The notes: generated by a model not told the origin, from the letters alone. A DNA stretch of 64,000 nt from an uncultured Clostridia bacterium (GCA_937892525.1 CALAEV010000041.1:17714-81713); one strand, 5' to 3'. Positions 36,103 through 45,183 are shown, counted from the stretch's first letter. Numbers and translations: made by a program.

Positions 36103-36738
36103 ATGGCTATTAACGACAATGATATTCGCGTAAGGCGCACAAAGAAACTGCTTCGCAAAGGCGTTGCTGAACTTGGCAAGACGAAAAGTGTAAATAAAAT
36201 TACTGTAAAAGAACTTACTGACCTTGTTGAGATTAACAGAGGTACTTTTTATTTGCACTACAAAGATGTTTATGACCTTGTTGACTCAATTGAAAATGAA
36301 CTTTATGAAGAATTAAATCAAACTGTTTTCAATATAACACCTGAAGACATTCTTTACCGCCCTGTTGATGTGCTTGAAACTTATTTTGAATATTTCAAAA
36401 AACATAGCGATATTATAACTGTTCTTACTGGTGAAAACGGTGACGCCAAATTTGTTAACAGATTTGGCGAACTTACAAACAAAAAAACACTTGGGCTCTT
36501 TAATAAAATTTTTCCAAATATGGAAATCGAAAAATATAATTTTGCATACAGCTTTTGCAGTTTTGGTTTTGTTGGAATTCTTCATCGATGGTCCACACAA
36601 TATGCTCACCTTTCTTCAAGAGACATCGCTGAAAAAGCACTTTCGCTGATTCTGGGCGGTCTTTGGGGTATTTTAGGTGATGAGGGTAAGGAGATACTTA
36701 TAAATGCACACAATTCTAATCAAAATCTTCATTCGTGA
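36103..36738 (+). CDS. TetR/AcrR-family regulator
   Basis: 211 residues. N-terminal helix-turn-helix ITVKELTDLVEINRGTFYLHYKDVYDLV; C-terminal ligand domain of the type found next to FtsX-like ABC transporters in Firmicutes. Divergent from the ABC genes and overlapping the CDF gene downstream by 35 bases. It probably controls the ABC pair and itself; ligand unknown. Confidence 0.87.
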   Translation: MAINDNDIRVRRTKKLLRKGVAELGKTKSVNKITVKELTDLVEINRGTFYLHYKDVYDLVDSIENELYEELNQTVFNITPEDILYRPVDVLETYFEYFKKHSDIITVLTGENGDAKFVNRFGELTNKKTLGLFNKIFPNMEIEKYNFAYSFCSFGFVGILHRWSTQYAHLSSRDIAEKALSLILGGLWGILGDEGKEILINAHNSNQNLHS

Positions 36739-37870
36739 CAGCGAAAATGTCCGTAATCCACAAGTGCGTACAGCTTATGGCACTCTTGGAAGTATTACAG
36801 GCATAGCAACCAACATTTTACTTGCTATACTTAAATATGTAGCAGGTATGATTTCAGGCAGTATTTCTGTTACTGCCGACGCAATCAACAACTTATCTGA
36901 CGCAGGCGCATCAATAATTTCGCTTGTTGGTGTAAAGCTTTCAGCAAAACCTGCCGACAAAGGTCACCCATACGGTCATGGACGAGTTGAATACATTTCT
37001 GCTCTTGCAGTTGCATTCCTTGTTTTACTGATGGGTATTGAGTTATTCAAAAGTTCTGTTGATAAAATTATAAATCCTGTGCCTGTAAAATTCAGCATGG
37101 TTTCACTTTGCATTCTCATTTTCAGTATTCTTGCAAAGCTTTGGCTTGGATTTTTCAACAAAAAACTTGGTAAAAAAATCAACTCTGCACCTATGATGGC
37201 AGTTATGAAAGACTGCTTCAGTGACTGTCTTGCTACAGGAGTTGCAGCCATTGCAATTATTGTGTCTGCTTTTTCTGACATCAATGTTGACGGTTATCTT
37301 GGAATTATTGTGGCTTGTTTCATTTTTATTGCAGGTTTTAATATTCTTAAAGATACTATGGCTGACTTACTGGGCAAACCTGCCGAAAAAGAATTTGTTG
37401 ATGAAATTACAAATAAAATACTTTCTTATGACAAAATAGTCGGCGTACACGATATGATTATTCACGATTATGGTCCCGGAAGAAAATTCGCATCAGCCCA
37501 CGCAGAAGTTCCGTCCAATGAAAATATAATGGAAATCCACGATGTTGTTGACCTTATTGAAAGGGACATTCTTAACGAATATGGTATGATTATTTCAATA
37601 CATATGGACCCTATTATTGTTGATGATGAAAAAATCAACGCTTTGCGACAAATGACAAGTAATATTGTTACAGAAATGAGCGAAGAAATGTCAATTCACG
37701 ATTTCAGAGTTGTTGATGGTCCTACACATACAAATCTTATTTTTGATTTGATTGTTCCTCATAAATATCACCTGAATAATGATGAAATTTGCAACGAAGT
37801 TGAAAATAAATTGAGCAAAATAGACGAAAGATATTTTGCAGTTATTACAGTTGAACACTCTTTTAACTAA
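36704..37870 (+). CDS. Cation diffusion facilitator (CDF) metal exporter
   Basis: 388 residues, six membrane helices followed by a cytoplasmic metal-binding domain and a C-terminal extension. The transport site is seen as DAINNLSD in helix 2 and DCFSDCLATG in helix 5 (Asp pairs), and HPYGHGRVEY on the cytoplasmic side. The extra 80 residues after the usual domain carry a second His/Asp-rich stretch. Metal is probably Zn, Fe or Mn. The start lies inside the end of tetR, after AAGGAG, so translation is coupled. Confidence 0.9.
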   Translation: MHTILIKIFIRDSENVRNPQVRTAYGTLGSITGIATNILLAILKYVAGMISGSISVTADAINNLSDAGASIISLVGVKLSAKPADKGHPYGHGRVEYISALAVAFLVLLMGIELFKSSVDKIINPVPVKFSMVSLCILIFSILAKLWLGFFNKKLGKKINSAPMMAVMKDCFSDCLATGVAAIAIIVSAFSDINVDGYLGIIVACFIFIAGFNILKDTMADLLGKPAEKEFVDEITNKILSYDKIVGVHDMIIHDYGPGRKFASAHAEVPSNENIMEIHDVVDLIERDILNEYGMIISIHMDPIIVDDEKINALRQMTSNIVTEMSEEMSIHDFRVVDGPTHTNLIFDLIVPHKYHLNNDEICNEVENKLSKIDERYFAVITVEHSFN

Positions 37871-37895
37871 ATTTTATTTTTTTATAAAATTTCTA

Positions 37896-37923
37896 TTGCA
37901 AAAACCACAAAATATAGTACAAT
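37896..37923 (+). promoter_or_regulatory. Promoter of the PRPP synthetase gene
   Basis: TTGCAA, 16 bases, TACAAT, about 50 bases before the start codon. Confidence 0.5.
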
Positions 37924-37973
37924 ATATTTACAACATATTTACATATAGTTTTTTAATTATCGGAGGTTAAATT

Positions 37974-39143
37974 ATGGCAGACAGAGAAATTACCACAATA
38001 CCAAATGGGCCTCTCGGTATTATTGCTTTACCGGGATGCGAAGAAATGGCAGAAAAAATTGACCGTTATCTTGTAAAATGGCGTTCACAACAGGATTCAG
38101 AACACAAATCAACAATCGCTTTTTCAGGCTATGAAAGAAGTTCTTATATTCTTGATGTAACATTCCCTCGTTTTGGTACAGGTGAAGGCAAATGTGCACT
38201 TCGTGATTCAGTTCGCGGTTACGACATTTACATTCTCATTGATGCTTTTAACCATGGTGTAACATATAAAATGTATGGTCAGACAGTTCCTATGAGTCCT
38301 GACGACCACTACGCAAACCTTAAACGTGCAATTTCTGCAATTGGTGGTAAAGCAAAACGCATCACAGTTATTATGCCTATGCTTTATGAAGGCAGACAGC
38401 ACAAGCGTACTTCAAGAGAATCTCTTGACTGTGCAGTTATGCTTCAGGAACTTTGTCTTGATATGGGTGTTGATAACATTATAACATTTGATGCTCACGA
38501 CGCTCGTGTTCAGAATGCTATTCCGCTTCATGGATTTGAAAGCATTTCTCCTGCTTACCAGATGATTAAAGCTCTTGTAAATAATGTTGATAATCTTAAG
38601 CTTGACAAAGAACACACAATGCTTATTTCTCCTGACGAGGGTGGTATGAGCCGTTGTATGTTATACTCAAACTATTTAGGTCTTGACCTTGGCATGTTCT
38701 ACAAGCGTCGTGACTACTCAAGAATTGTTGACGGCAGAAATCCAATTCTTGAACACCAATTCTTAGGCTCTAATGTTGAGGGCAAAGACGTTATGATTAT
38801 TGACGATATGATTTCATCAGGCGAGTCAATGCTTGACGTTTCAAAGAAACTTAAAGAACTTGGCGCAAACAGAGTATTTATTTTCTCTGCATTCGGTCTT
38901 TTCAATGCTGGTCTTGACAGTTTTGACAAGGCATACCGTGATGGTCTTATTGACAAGGTATTCACAACAAATCTTGTTTACCGTATGCCTGAACTTAAGA
39001 AACGTGAATGGTATTGCGAAGTTGAACTTTCAAAATATCTTTCATACATTATTGATACTCTTAACCACGATAAATCAGTAAGCAAACTTCTTAACCCTGC
39101 AGATAAGATTAATATGCTTCTTCAGAAAGCAGGACTTAAATAA
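37974..39143 (+). CDS. prs: Ribose-phosphate pyrophosphokinase, long Clostridial variant
   Basis: Makes PRPP from ribose-5-phosphate and ATP. 389 residues, some 70 longer than the common 315-residue form. Two phosphoribosyltransferase-like halves; MPMLYEGRQHKRTSRESLDCAV, DAHDARVQNA (metal-binding Asp-His), and the PRPP loop VMIIDDMISSGESM, where the usual TAGT is SSGES. N-terminal extension with TIPNGPLGIIALPGCEE. Start follows GGAGG. PRPP feeds pncB and hisF/H pathways seen elsewhere in the window. Confidence 0.85.
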   Translation: MADREITTIPNGPLGIIALPGCEEMAEKIDRYLVKWRSQQDSEHKSTIAFSGYERSSYILDVTFPRFGTGEGKCALRDSVRGYDIYILIDAFNHGVTYKMYGQTVPMSPDDHYANLKRAISAIGGKAKRITVIMPMLYEGRQHKRTSRESLDCAVMLQELCLDMGVDNIITFDAHDARVQNAIPLHGFESISPAYQMIKALVNNVDNLKLDKEHTMLISPDEGGMSRCMLYSNYLGLDLGMFYKRRDYSRIVDGRNPILEHQFLGSNVEGKDVMIIDDMISSGESMLDVSKKLKELGANRVFIFSAFGLFNAGLDSFDKAYRDGLIDKVFTTNLVYRMPELKKREWYCEVELSKYLSYIIDTLNHDKSVSKLLNPADKINMLLQKAGLK

Positions 39144-39194
39144 AAATTTTACAATATTTAACAAAAATATACCCAACACAATGTCAATTTATGG

Positions 39195-39224
39195 TTGAAA
39201 AAGTGTTGGGTATTATTGTATAAT
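39195..39224 (+). promoter_or_regulatory. Promoter of the GH2 gene
   Basis: TTGAAA, 18 bases, TATAAT with TG one base upstream of the -10. No catabolite (cre) site was seen next to it. Confidence 0.6.
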
Positions 39225-39263
39225 TATAAAGATATAAAATTTGTTATATTTTTGGAGGTTACT

Positions 39264-41528
39264 ATGAGAAACATTAAAGTAATCAATAGTGGTTGGCTTT
39301 TCTCAAAGGATGCAAAATCTGCACCAACCACTCTCCCTGCTGACTGGGAAGCTCTTAATCTTCCTTACACATGGAATGGCAAAGATGGTCAAGATGGTGG
39401 CAATGACTATTACCGTGGCACTTGCTATTTTGCAAAATCACTTAAGGCAGATGAGCTACCTGAAGGTGAAGTAAAATATCTTCAGTTTGAGGGTGTAAAC
39501 TCATCTTGTGTTATTTACTGGAATGGTAAAGAAATTACAAAGCATGATGGTGGTTATTCAACTTTCCGTGTAAAGCTTGACGACATTAAAGATGAAAACT
39601 TGCTTGTTGTCGAAGTTGACAACTCTGCAAATGACAGAGTTTATCCGCAACAGGCTGACTTTACATTCTACGGTGGTATTTACCGTGATGTAAGCGTTAT
39701 TGCAGTACCTGAAAATCACTTTGACCTTGAATATTATGGTGCACCTGGTATTATGGTTACACCTGAAATCAAAGGTAATGACGCAGAAATCGAAATCAAG
39801 ACATTTTTTAAGAATGATGCTTGCAAGGTTCGTTATGAAATTATTGCTGACGGCGAAGTTATTGCTTCAAAAGAAGATGATGACGATGCAGATTTTGAAA
39901 TCAAGAATATTCACCTTTGGGATGGTGTAAAAGACCCATATCTTTACACTGCAAAGGCAACACTTATTTGTGATGGCATTGAAGTTGACGAAGTTTCAAC
40001 AAGATTTGGTTGCCGTACATTTGAAATTGACCCTCAAAAAGGCTTTATTCTTAATGGTCGTGAATACCCTCTTCGTGGTGTTTCTCGCCATCAAGACAGA
40101 CCAGATGTTGGTAATGCTCTCACACCTGAAATGCACAAAGAAGACCTTGAACTTATTCTCGAAATTGGTGCAAACACAATTCGTCTTGCTCACTACCAGC
40201 ATTCACAGGTATTTTATGACCTTTGTGACGAGGCTGGTCTTGTGCTTTGGGCTGAAATTCCTTACATTTCAAGCCACATGAAAAATGGTTATGACAACAC
40301 AATTTCACAGATGAAAGAACTTGTTTCACAGAACTACAATCACCCATCAATCGTTGTTTGGGGACTTTCAAACGAAATTACTATTGCAGGTTCAACACCT
40401 GACCTTATTAAAAACCATAAAGACCTTAATGACCTTGTTCATAAAATGGATAAAACACGTCTTACAACTATTGCAGCCGTTTCAATGTGCTCACCTGACG
40501 ACGAATATGTTCATATTTCTGACGTTGTTTCATACAACCACTACTTCGGTTGGTACGGTGGCTCAACAGATATGAATGGTCCTTGGTTTGATGATTTCCA
40601 TAAGAAATATCCTAACAAGGCAATTGGTATTTCTGAATACGGTTGTGAAGCACTTGACTGGCATACTTCAACCCCAACACAGGGCGACTACACAGAAGAA
40701 TATCAGGCGTATTACCACGAAGAACTTATCAAACAGATTGCTGACAGACCATATCTTTGGGCAACTCACGTTTGGAATATGTATGACTTTGCTGCTGATG
40801 CTCGTGCTGAAGGTGGCGAGAACGGTATGAATCACAAGGGTCTTGTAACATTCGACAGAAAGTACAAGAAAGATTCATTCTATGCTTATCAGGCATGGCT
40901 TTCAGACAAACCAATGGTACACCTTTGCGGTAAAAGATACATTGACCGTGTTGAAGATGTTACAAAGGTTACTGTTTACTCAAACTGCGACGAAGTTGAA
41001 CTTTTTGCAAACGGTGTAAGCGTTGGTAAGCAGACAAAGGGTAAATACCCATTCTTCTATTTTGAAGTTAAGAATGAAGGCACAACTGAACTTAAAGCAG
41101 TTGCAGGTGGTCTTGAAGATGTTGGCACAATCAACAAAGTTGACACACCTAATGAAAACTACATTATGAAAGAAGAAGGTCAGGTTATTAACTGGTTTGA
41201 AATCAATATGCCTGACGGTTACCTTTCAATCAACAACACTATTGGCGATATTATGAGCACTTTCAAGGGCAAACTTGTAATGCTTAGTTTCCTTAAAATG
41301 CTCAAGAGCACTATGGGTGGTGGCAAAGACGAAAATGGTGAAGAAAAGAATGGTGGCGTTATTGCCGGCTTTAAAATCACCCCTGCTATGCTTAAAAACA
41401 TTTACGGTATGGCTAAAGGATTTACAATTAAGCGTTGTTTCTCAATGCTTGGTGGTGGATTCACAAAAGAACAAATTCTTGAATTAAACGCTAAACTTAA
41501 CAAAGTTAAAGCACCAAAGAAAAAATAA
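39264..41528 (+). CDS. Glycoside hydrolase family 2 protein (beta-galactosidase-like)
   Basis: 754 residues, no signal peptide, so intracellular. Order: jelly-roll sugar-binding domain (1-150), Ig-like domain, TIM barrel (about 265-550). Acid/base Glu371 in WGLSNE, nucleophile Glu458 in GISEYG, and GVSRHQDRPDVGNAL and RLAHYQHS as in beta-galactosidases. A C-terminal extension from about 650 carries a Gly/Lys-rich segment and a helical tail that I do not recognise. Start ATG 39264 after GGAGG. Beta-glucuronidase and beta-mannosidase are alternatives. Confidence 0.87.
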   Translation: MRNIKVINSGWLFSKDAKSAPTTLPADWEALNLPYTWNGKDGQDGGNDYYRGTCYFAKSLKADELPEGEVKYLQFEGVNSSCVIYWNGKEITKHDGGYSTFRVKLDDIKDENLLVVEVDNSANDRVYPQQADFTFYGGIYRDVSVIAVPENHFDLEYYGAPGIMVTPEIKGNDAEIEIKTFFKNDACKVRYEIIADGEVIASKEDDDDADFEIKNIHLWDGVKDPYLYTAKATLICDGIEVDEVSTRFGCRTFEIDPQKGFILNGREYPLRGVSRHQDRPDVGNALTPEMHKEDLELILEIGANTIRLAHYQHSQVFYDLCDEAGLVLWAEIPYISSHMKNGYDNTISQMKELVSQNYNHPSIVVWGLSNEITIAGSTPDLIKNHKDLNDLVHKMDKTRLTTIAAVSMCSPDDEYVHISDVVSYNHYFGWYGGSTDMNGPWFDDFHKKYPNKAIGISEYGCEALDWHTSTPTQGDYTEEYQAYYHEELIKQIADRPYLWATHVWNMYDFAADARAEGGENGMNHKGLVTFDRKYKKDSFYAYQAWLSDKPMVHLCGKRYIDRVEDVTKVTVYSNCDEVELFANGVSVGKQTKGKYPFFYFEVKNEGTTELKAVAGGLEDVGTINKVDTPNENYIMKEEGQVINWFEINMPDGYLSINNTIGDIMSTFKGKLVMLSFLKMLKSTMGGGKDENGEEKNGGVIAGFKITPAMLKNIYGMAKGFTIKRCFSMLGGGFTKEQILELNAKLNKVKAPKKK

Positions 41529-41539
41529 AAATACATAAG

Positions 41540-41567
41540 AAAAAGCACCCTAAGGGGTGCTTTTTTT
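41540..41567 (+). terminator. Terminator of the GH2 gene
   Basis: AAAAGCACCC, loop TAA, GGGGTGCTTTTTTT. Confidence 0.92.
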
Positions 41568-41584
41568 AGTGCAAACAAAATTCC

Positions 41585-41613
41585 TTGACATATTTATAAT
41601 ATTCTTGTATAAT
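41585..41613 (+). promoter_or_regulatory. Near-perfect promoter of the fur-permease unit
   Basis: TTGACA, 17 bases, TATAAT preceded by TG. The 23-bp operator overlaps the last three bases of the -10. Confidence 0.88.
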
Positions 41614-41633
41614 TTGAAAATGGATTTCAAATT
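41611..41633. promoter_or_regulatory. Probable Fur-family operator
   Basis: AATTTGAAA, ATGGA, TTTCAAATT: perfect 9-base arms around five bases. The inner core TGAAAATGGATTTCA resembles Fur/Zur-type boxes. Position over the -10 and start site fits repression by the regulator encoded just downstream. Confidence 0.75.
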
Positions 41634-41653
41634 CAGTTGTGAAAGGTAATTTT

Positions 41654-42055
41654 ATGAGTTACGAGACAAAACAAAGCAAATTAGTTTATGATTTTTTAGA
41701 GAAAAATCCTCATAAGCATTTTTCTGCAGAGGATGTATATTTTTCAATTATTAAAGATGGTGGTCACATTGGCAGAACTACTGTTTATCGTCAGTTAGAC
41801 CGTTTAGTCATTGAAAACAAGGTCAGAAAATTTATTACCGGCGAAAACGAGGCTTGTTGTTATCAGTTATTAAGTGATGAGTGTCACAATCATTATCATC
41901 TTAAATGCTCAAGTTGTGGTGAGTTAATTCATACGGAATGTGATTTTCTTGATAAGCTTGCAAGTCACATTTTTGCTGACCACAAGTTTACCCTTGATGG
42001 CTCAAAGACTGTACTTTACGGTACTTGCAGTAAATGTGGAGGTGCGAAAATATGA
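41654..42055 (+). CDS. Fur-family metalloregulator
   Basis: 133 residues. Winged helix with GGHIGRTTVYRQLDRLVIENKVRKF, then the dimerisation/metal half with CHNHYHLKCSSCGELIHTECDF and a second CxxC (CSKC) at the end, giving a structural zinc site. Fur, Zur and PerR cannot be told apart safely; absence of an obvious His/Asp peroxide site argues against PerR. Start ATG 41654 follows AAGG. Its last bases overlap the permease start (ATGA). Confidence 0.88.
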   Translation: MSYETKQSKLVYDFLEKNPHKHFSAEDVYFSIIKDGGHIGRTTVYRQLDRLVIENKVRKFITGENEACCYQLLSDECHNHYHLKCSSCGELIHTECDFLDKLASHIFADHKFTLDGSKTVLYGTCSKCGGAKI

Positions 42056-42948
42056 CATTTTTACACGCTCACGTTGAAGTACCTATTTTTTCAGCAGGTG
42101 GATTTTTTGAAGTGATTTTTGAGTCAGTACTCCACTCACTAAAAATACTCCCCTTTTTATTTGTTGCATTTCTCGTAATTGAGTTTCTTGAACACAAGGC
42201 ACAAGATAAAATTAAGCATCTTTTTACTCGTGCCGGTGCTTTTGGTCCTATGGTTGCAACAATTTTAGGATGTATTCCACAATGTGGATTTTCAGTAATG
42301 AGTGCAAATCTTTTTTCAAGTGGTATAATCACATTAGGCTCTCTTATTGCAGTTTTTCTTGCCACATCTGATGAGGCAATTATACTTCTTGCAACTGCTC
42401 ACAATGGGAGTTTTGAAATTTTCAAATTACTTGTTGCAAAAATTGTAATCGCCCTTTTCTTTGGCTATTTAATTTATTTTATTGAGAAAAAAAGTCACAA
42501 ACATCACCATCATCACCATTCTCACGACCTTTGTGAGCAAGACCATTGTGGTTGTGAAAAAGATGGTAAAATCTTGCGTCCTGCACTTATTCATACAGTA
42601 AAAGTGTTTGGATTTTTGCTTTTATTTACTGTTATAATCGACCTTTTTGTAGCCTTTATCGGCACAGATGCACTTTCACATATATTATTGTCAAATTCAA
42701 TATTCCAACCGTTTTTATCTGCAATTATAGGGTTTATTCCAAACTGCGCATCATCTGTACTTTTAACACAGTTATATATTGAGGGCACACTCACATTTGG
42801 CTCGCTTATTGCAGGACTTTGTACTAATGCTGGAGCTGGATTACTTGTATTATTCCGTAACAAAGCCAAATTCAAAGAAAATCTTAAAATTCTCACAATT
42901 CTTTATGCATGTGCAGTAATCCCCGGAATAATTTTGCACATAATTTAA
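42052..42948 (+). CDS. Heavy-metal permease (ArsP_2/DUF2899, putative manganese or arsenic efflux family) with His-rich loop
   Basis: 298 residues, about eight to ten hydrophobic segments in two homologous halves, each with an ILGCIPQCGFS / IIGFIPNCASS-type Pro-x-Cys motif in the membrane. The central cytoplasmic loop contains a run of six His followed by SHDLCEQDHCGCE, a likely metal buffer. Members are annotated as arsenic efflux or putative manganese transporters without firm proof. Translationally coupled to the Fur-family gene that probably represses it. Confidence 0.82.
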   Translation: MTFLHAHVEVPIFSAGGFFEVIFESVLHSLKILPFLFVAFLVIEFLEHKAQDKIKHLFTRAGAFGPMVATILGCIPQCGFSVMSANLFSSGIITLGSLIAVFLATSDEAIILLATAHNGSFEIFKLLVAKIVIALFFGYLIYFIEKKSHKHHHHHHSHDLCEQDHCGCEKDGKILRPALIHTVKVFGFLLLFTVIIDLFVAFIGTDALSHILLSNSIFQPFLSAIIGFIPNCASSVLLTQLYIEGTLTFGSLIAGLCTNAGAGLLVLFRNKAKFKENLKILTILYACAVIPGIILHII

Positions 42949-42959
42949 TTAAATAATTC

Positions 42960-42988
42960 TTTACTTTCAAGTTTTAATGTGTTAAAAT
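42960..42988 (+). promoter_or_regulatory. Promoter of the yerC-methyltransferase-hslO operon
   Basis: TTTACT, 17 bases, TAAAAT, about 33 bases before yerC. Confidence 0.55.
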
Positions 42989-43020
42989 GTTAAAGAGCCA
43001 AATTTGTTGGAGGGAATAAA

Positions 43021-43305
43021 ATGGGAATTGATTTTAGAAATGATAATACGGATTTTCTTGTAAAATGTATTATGGAATTAAAAAACGAAGATGAGTGTTA
43101 TGCTTTTTTTGAAGACCTTTGCACAGTAAATGAGTTTCATTCAATGGCACAGCGTTGTGTTGTTGCTAAAATGCTTTCAGAAAAGAAAGTTTATAACGAT
43201 ATTGTTAAAGAAACAGGGGCTTCAACAGCAACTATCAGCCGTGTAAACCGCTCACTTCAGTATGGTGCTGACGGTTACGAAACAATTTTTGAAAGAGTAA
43301 AATAA
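43021..43305 (+). CDS. YerC/YecD-family TrpR-like regulator
   Basis: 94 residues, all-helical TrpR-type DNA-binding fold. Signature: FFEDLCTVNEFHSMAQRCVVAKML, DIVKETGASTATISRVNRSLQYG, the helix-turn-helix. Tryptophan-binding residues of TrpR are not evident. Target genes unknown; GGAGG precedes the start. Its stop overlaps the start of the methyltransferase gene (TAATG). Confidence 0.88.
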   Translation: MGIDFRNDNTDFLVKCIMELKNEDECYAFFEDLCTVNEFHSMAQRCVVAKMLSEKKVYNDIVKETGASTATISRVNRSLQYGADGYETIFERVK

Positions 43306-44078
43306 TGAGTTACGGTATTTTTTCATCAGTTTATGATATTTTGACAGAAAATGTCCCTTACGAAAAAATCCAGAATAAAATCTGCTCTCTGTTACACAAA
43401 AACGGTGTTGACGGAGGGCTTTTGCTTGACCTTGGTTGTGGTACAGGTACGCTTTCATTTTTGCTTGAAAACAAAGGTTATGATGTAATTGGCGTTGACG
43501 CAAGTGAAGATATGCTTATGGTGGCAAACGAAAAAAAGTATGAAGAAAACTCAAATACTATGTTCTTGTGCCAGAAAGCAGAAAGTCTTGATTTATTCGG
43601 TACTATTGATTGTGCAGTTTCTGTTCTTGATACCATAAATCATATTGATACACTTGAAAAGGTGGAAAAATCTTTTGAGAAAGTTTCGCTATTTATGAAT
43701 ATGGGTGGTATTTTCATTTTTGATATGAACACACCATATAAGCACGAAAAGGTTCTTAGTAACAACACTTTTATTTACGATATGGACGAGGTTTATTGTG
43801 CTTGGCAGAACTCTTATGACAAAGAAAATGCCATTACAAGCATTGACCTTGACTTCTTTATTAAAAATGAGGATGACGAGTGTTATGAGCGTTATAGCGA
43901 AAGCTTTTGTGAATATGCTTATAACCCACAAGACATTCTCAACATTCTTGAAAAGTGTGGATTTGAGATTATAAATACTTATGACGATTACAGCGACAAT
44001 CCTGTAAATGCAGAAACACAGCGTATTACAGTTGTTGCTAAAAAAATAAAGACTATATTTAAGGATGAATTAAAATGA
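43305..44078 (+). CDS. Class I SAM-dependent methyltransferase
   Basis: 257 residues. SAM site LLDLGCGTGTLSFLLENKGYDVIGVDAS, then DCAVSVLDTINHI at motif IV. Substrate unknown; similar genes are annotated as generic methyltransferases. Sits between yerC and hslO with overlapping stop and start codons on both sides. Confidence 0.85.
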   Translation: MSYGIFSSVYDILTENVPYEKIQNKICSLLHKNGVDGGLLLDLGCGTGTLSFLLENKGYDVIGVDASEDMLMVANEKKYEENSNTMFLCQKAESLDLFGTIDCAVSVLDTINHIDTLEKVEKSFEKVSLFMNMGGIFIFDMNTPYKHEKVLSNNTFIYDMDEVYCAWQNSYDKENAITSIDLDFFIKNEDDECYERYSESFCEYAYNPQDILNILEKCGFEIINTYDDYSDNPVNAETQRITVVAKKIKTIFKDELK

Positions 44079-44956
44079 ACGAATTAGTCAGAATGATATC
44101 AGAAGACGGTACACTTTACTGTCTTGCTCTTAATTCAACTGAAATGGTTAAGGAAATGCAGAACATTCACAACACAAGCAAAGTGTGTTCTGCAGCCCTT
44201 GGGCGCCTTATAACAGGTGCTTCTATGATGGGAGTACTCTTAAAAGGTGACAAGGATACACTTACTCTCAAACTCAGTGGTGGTGGACCTGCATCCCCTG
44301 TTGTTGCAGTTGCTAACTCAAAGGGTCAGGTTAAAGGCTATGTTGGTGATTCAAGAGTTAATTTACCACTCAATGCAAAAGGTAAGCTTGATGTGTCAGG
44401 TGCAGTTGGTAAAAACGGCTTTTTAACTGTTATTAAAGACTTAGGTCTTAAAGAGCCATACTGTGCACAGACCCCTATTATTTCAGGCGAAGTTGCAGAA
44501 GATATTACTGCTTATTACGCTACAAGTGAGCAGACACCAACTGTTTGTGCATTAGGCGTACTTGTTAATCCTGAAACTGAGGAAGTACTTTTAGCAGGTG
44601 GATTTTTAATTCAGTTACTCCCTACTGCAGACGACCAAACAATCACACTTGTTGAAAAGGGATTAGATAATATTAAACCAGTTACAACGATGCTTGCAGA
44701 AGGACTTACACCACAACAGATTTGCGAAACTGTACTTCCTGAATTTTCAATGCAAGTACTTGACACACAGTATGTTGAATACAAATGTGATTGTAGTGTT
44801 GAACGCGTTACAAGAGCGTTAATTGGCGCAGGCGAAGAAGGACTTCGTGAAATGGCAGAAGACGAAAACACAGAGGTTTGTTGCCATTTCTGTAATAAAA
44901 AATATAATTTTTCAAGAGAAAAGATTTTGAAGTTATTAAAAGAAGCAAGTAAATAA
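44075..44956 (+). CDS. hslO: Redox-regulated chaperone Hsp33
   Basis: 293 residues, holdase activated by oxidation. Family motifs: ALGRLITGASMMGVLLKG, GYVGDSRVNLP, SGEVAEDI. The C-terminal zinc switch is complete: CDCS and CHFCNKKY (CxC...CxxC). Start overlaps the methyltransferase stop (ATGA). Last gene before a strong terminator. Confidence 0.95.
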   Translation: MNELVRMISEDGTLYCLALNSTEMVKEMQNIHNTSKVCSAALGRLITGASMMGVLLKGDKDTLTLKLSGGGPASPVVAVANSKGQVKGYVGDSRVNLPLNAKGKLDVSGAVGKNGFLTVIKDLGLKEPYCAQTPIISGEVAEDITAYYATSEQTPTVCALGVLVNPETEEVLLAGGFLIQLLPTADDQTITLVEKGLDNIKPVTTMLAEGLTPQQICETVLPEFSMQVLDTQYVEYKCDCSVERVTRALIGAGEEGLREMAEDENTEVCCHFCNKKYNFSREKILKLLKEASK

Positions 44957-44970
44957 ATTCAACAAAATAA

Positions 44971-45000
44971 AAAATCCCACCGAGTTTTCGGTGGGATTTT
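44971..45000. terminator. Bidirectional terminator between hslO and the ferredoxin gene
   Basis: AAAATCCCACCGA, loop GTTT, TCGGTGGGATTTT; perfect 13-bp stem, T tract on both strands. Confidence 0.93.
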
Positions 45001-45012
45001 CTATTTTAAAAA

Positions 45013-45183
45013 TTAGTCAGCAACTGGAGCTGAAACTGGGCAGCTATCTGCACAAGCACCACAATCGATGCATGTATCAGCGTCGATTACATAGATGCCA
45101 TCTCCTTCAGAAATAGCTTCTACTGGACAATCAGCTGCGCAAGCGCCACAAGCGATGCAATCATCAGTAATTTTGTATGCCAT
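45013..45183 (-). CDS. 2[4Fe-4S] ferredoxin, 56 residues
   Basis: Small electron carrier. The reading frame starts MAYKITDDC. Two clusters are complete: CIACGACAADCP and CIDCGACADSCP, each CxxCxxCxxxC followed by Pro, with pseudo-twofold symmetry as in Clostridial ferredoxins. Typical partners are pyruvate:ferredoxin oxidoreductase and hydrogenases. ATG follows GGAGGG. Single gene with its own promoter. Confidence 0.95.
   Translation of the reverse strand: MAYKITDDCIACGACAADCPVEAISEGDGIYVIDADTCIDCGACADSCPVSAPVAD

Noticed and set aside
42505..42525. CAT/CAC-rich stretch as a simple tandem repeat
   Set aside because: It encodes the His-run loop of the permease; the repeat is explained by coding.
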